A DNA stretch of 51,937 nucleotides, from positions 1 to 51,937 of the forward strand of contig CANOCU010000025.1 in assembly GCA_947564645.1 (NCBI GenBank), written 5' to 3'. The DNA comes from an uncultured Lachnospiraceae bacterium. Its GTDB lineage: Bacteria > Bacillota > Clostridia > Lachnospirales > Lachnospiraceae. The notes beneath the pieces were generated by a model. It was not told the origin of the DNA, made no database searches, and saw nothing but the letters and a program-made list of their open reading frames with translations. Made by a program: the position numbers and the translations under genes. Each line of letters starts with the position of its first letter. The first letter of the stretch is position 1. Positions 51,893 to 51,937 of the stretch are shown in pieces.

Positions 51893-51937
51893 CCCCATAA
51901 AAATCAATTTGTTTCTGTATAGGTTAGAATTGACTAT

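Overview
This window looks like chromosomal DNA of an anaerobic, gut-type Firmicute, most likely a Lachnospiraceae (Clostridia). The supporting signs are the tRNA-modification cluster, an ECF sigma/RsiV pair, LytTR and AraC two-component systems, CUT1 sugar transporters that lack their own ATPase, an FMN riboswitch ahead of a RibU gene, and AGGAGG ribosome sites with consensus sigma-A promoters. Species is not claimed. Most genes are moderately GC-rich. Several stretches are clearly AT-rich (about 17.3-18.3, 27.5-28.9, 47.8-49.1 and 50.8-51.9 kb) and coincide with mobile, decayed or orphan genes.

Layout: 1-6.6 kb is a housekeeping block read leftwards (ycxB-like, tsaE, tsaB, rimI, a small Cys-rich protein, rnz, a single-TM protein, tsaD, ispD, then the 5' end of a tRNA-Ser). 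Much of it serves tRNA maturation and t6A modification. 6.6-8.9 kb is an ECF sigma factor, its RsiV-like anti-sigma and a lipoprotein. 9-13.8 kb is a LytTR/GHKL two-component system with an ABC exporter and a 53-aa membrane peptide. 13.9-17.2 kb carries an SAH/MTA-type deaminase, an HTH-methyltransferase fusion and a GNAT enzyme. 17.4-17.9 kb is a toxin-antitoxin locus whose toxin has been gutted. 18.3-21.7 kb is a HelD-type helicase fused to what looks like the N-terminal beta-domain of a GH31 glycosidase. 21.7-27.5 kb is a sugar-ABC-like operon whose binding protein carries a long propeller-like N-terminal region and which ends in a membrane-fusion-type protein.

28-33.7 kb (plus strand) holds an Rpn/PD-(D/E)XK protein, an XRE-TPR regulator, an MFS pump and an OmpR-type two-component system. 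33.7-41.7 kb is a decaying sugar locus: the YesMN-type sensor and regulator, one binding protein and a GH109-like oxidoreductase are intact, but one binding protein has an in-frame stop and two permeases have collapsed into one scrambled remnant. 41.8-45.5 kb is a MacAB-like ATPase-adaptor-permease operon. 45.9-47.1 kb is the FMN-riboswitch/RibU unit. The right end carries a Uma2 nuclease-fold protein, a lone flagellin under a sigma-A-like promoter, an unknown 590-aa protein and gene fragments.

A recurring theme is short tandem repeats at or just beyond the 3' ends of genes or in protein linkers: 41-43 bp at tsaD, about 35 bp after rsiV, 26 bp at a kinase stop codon, 18 bp in the GNAT tail, 15 bp in the kinase loop and 33 bp in the HelD linker. 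Together with the broken genes, this suggests active slippage and deletion in this genome.
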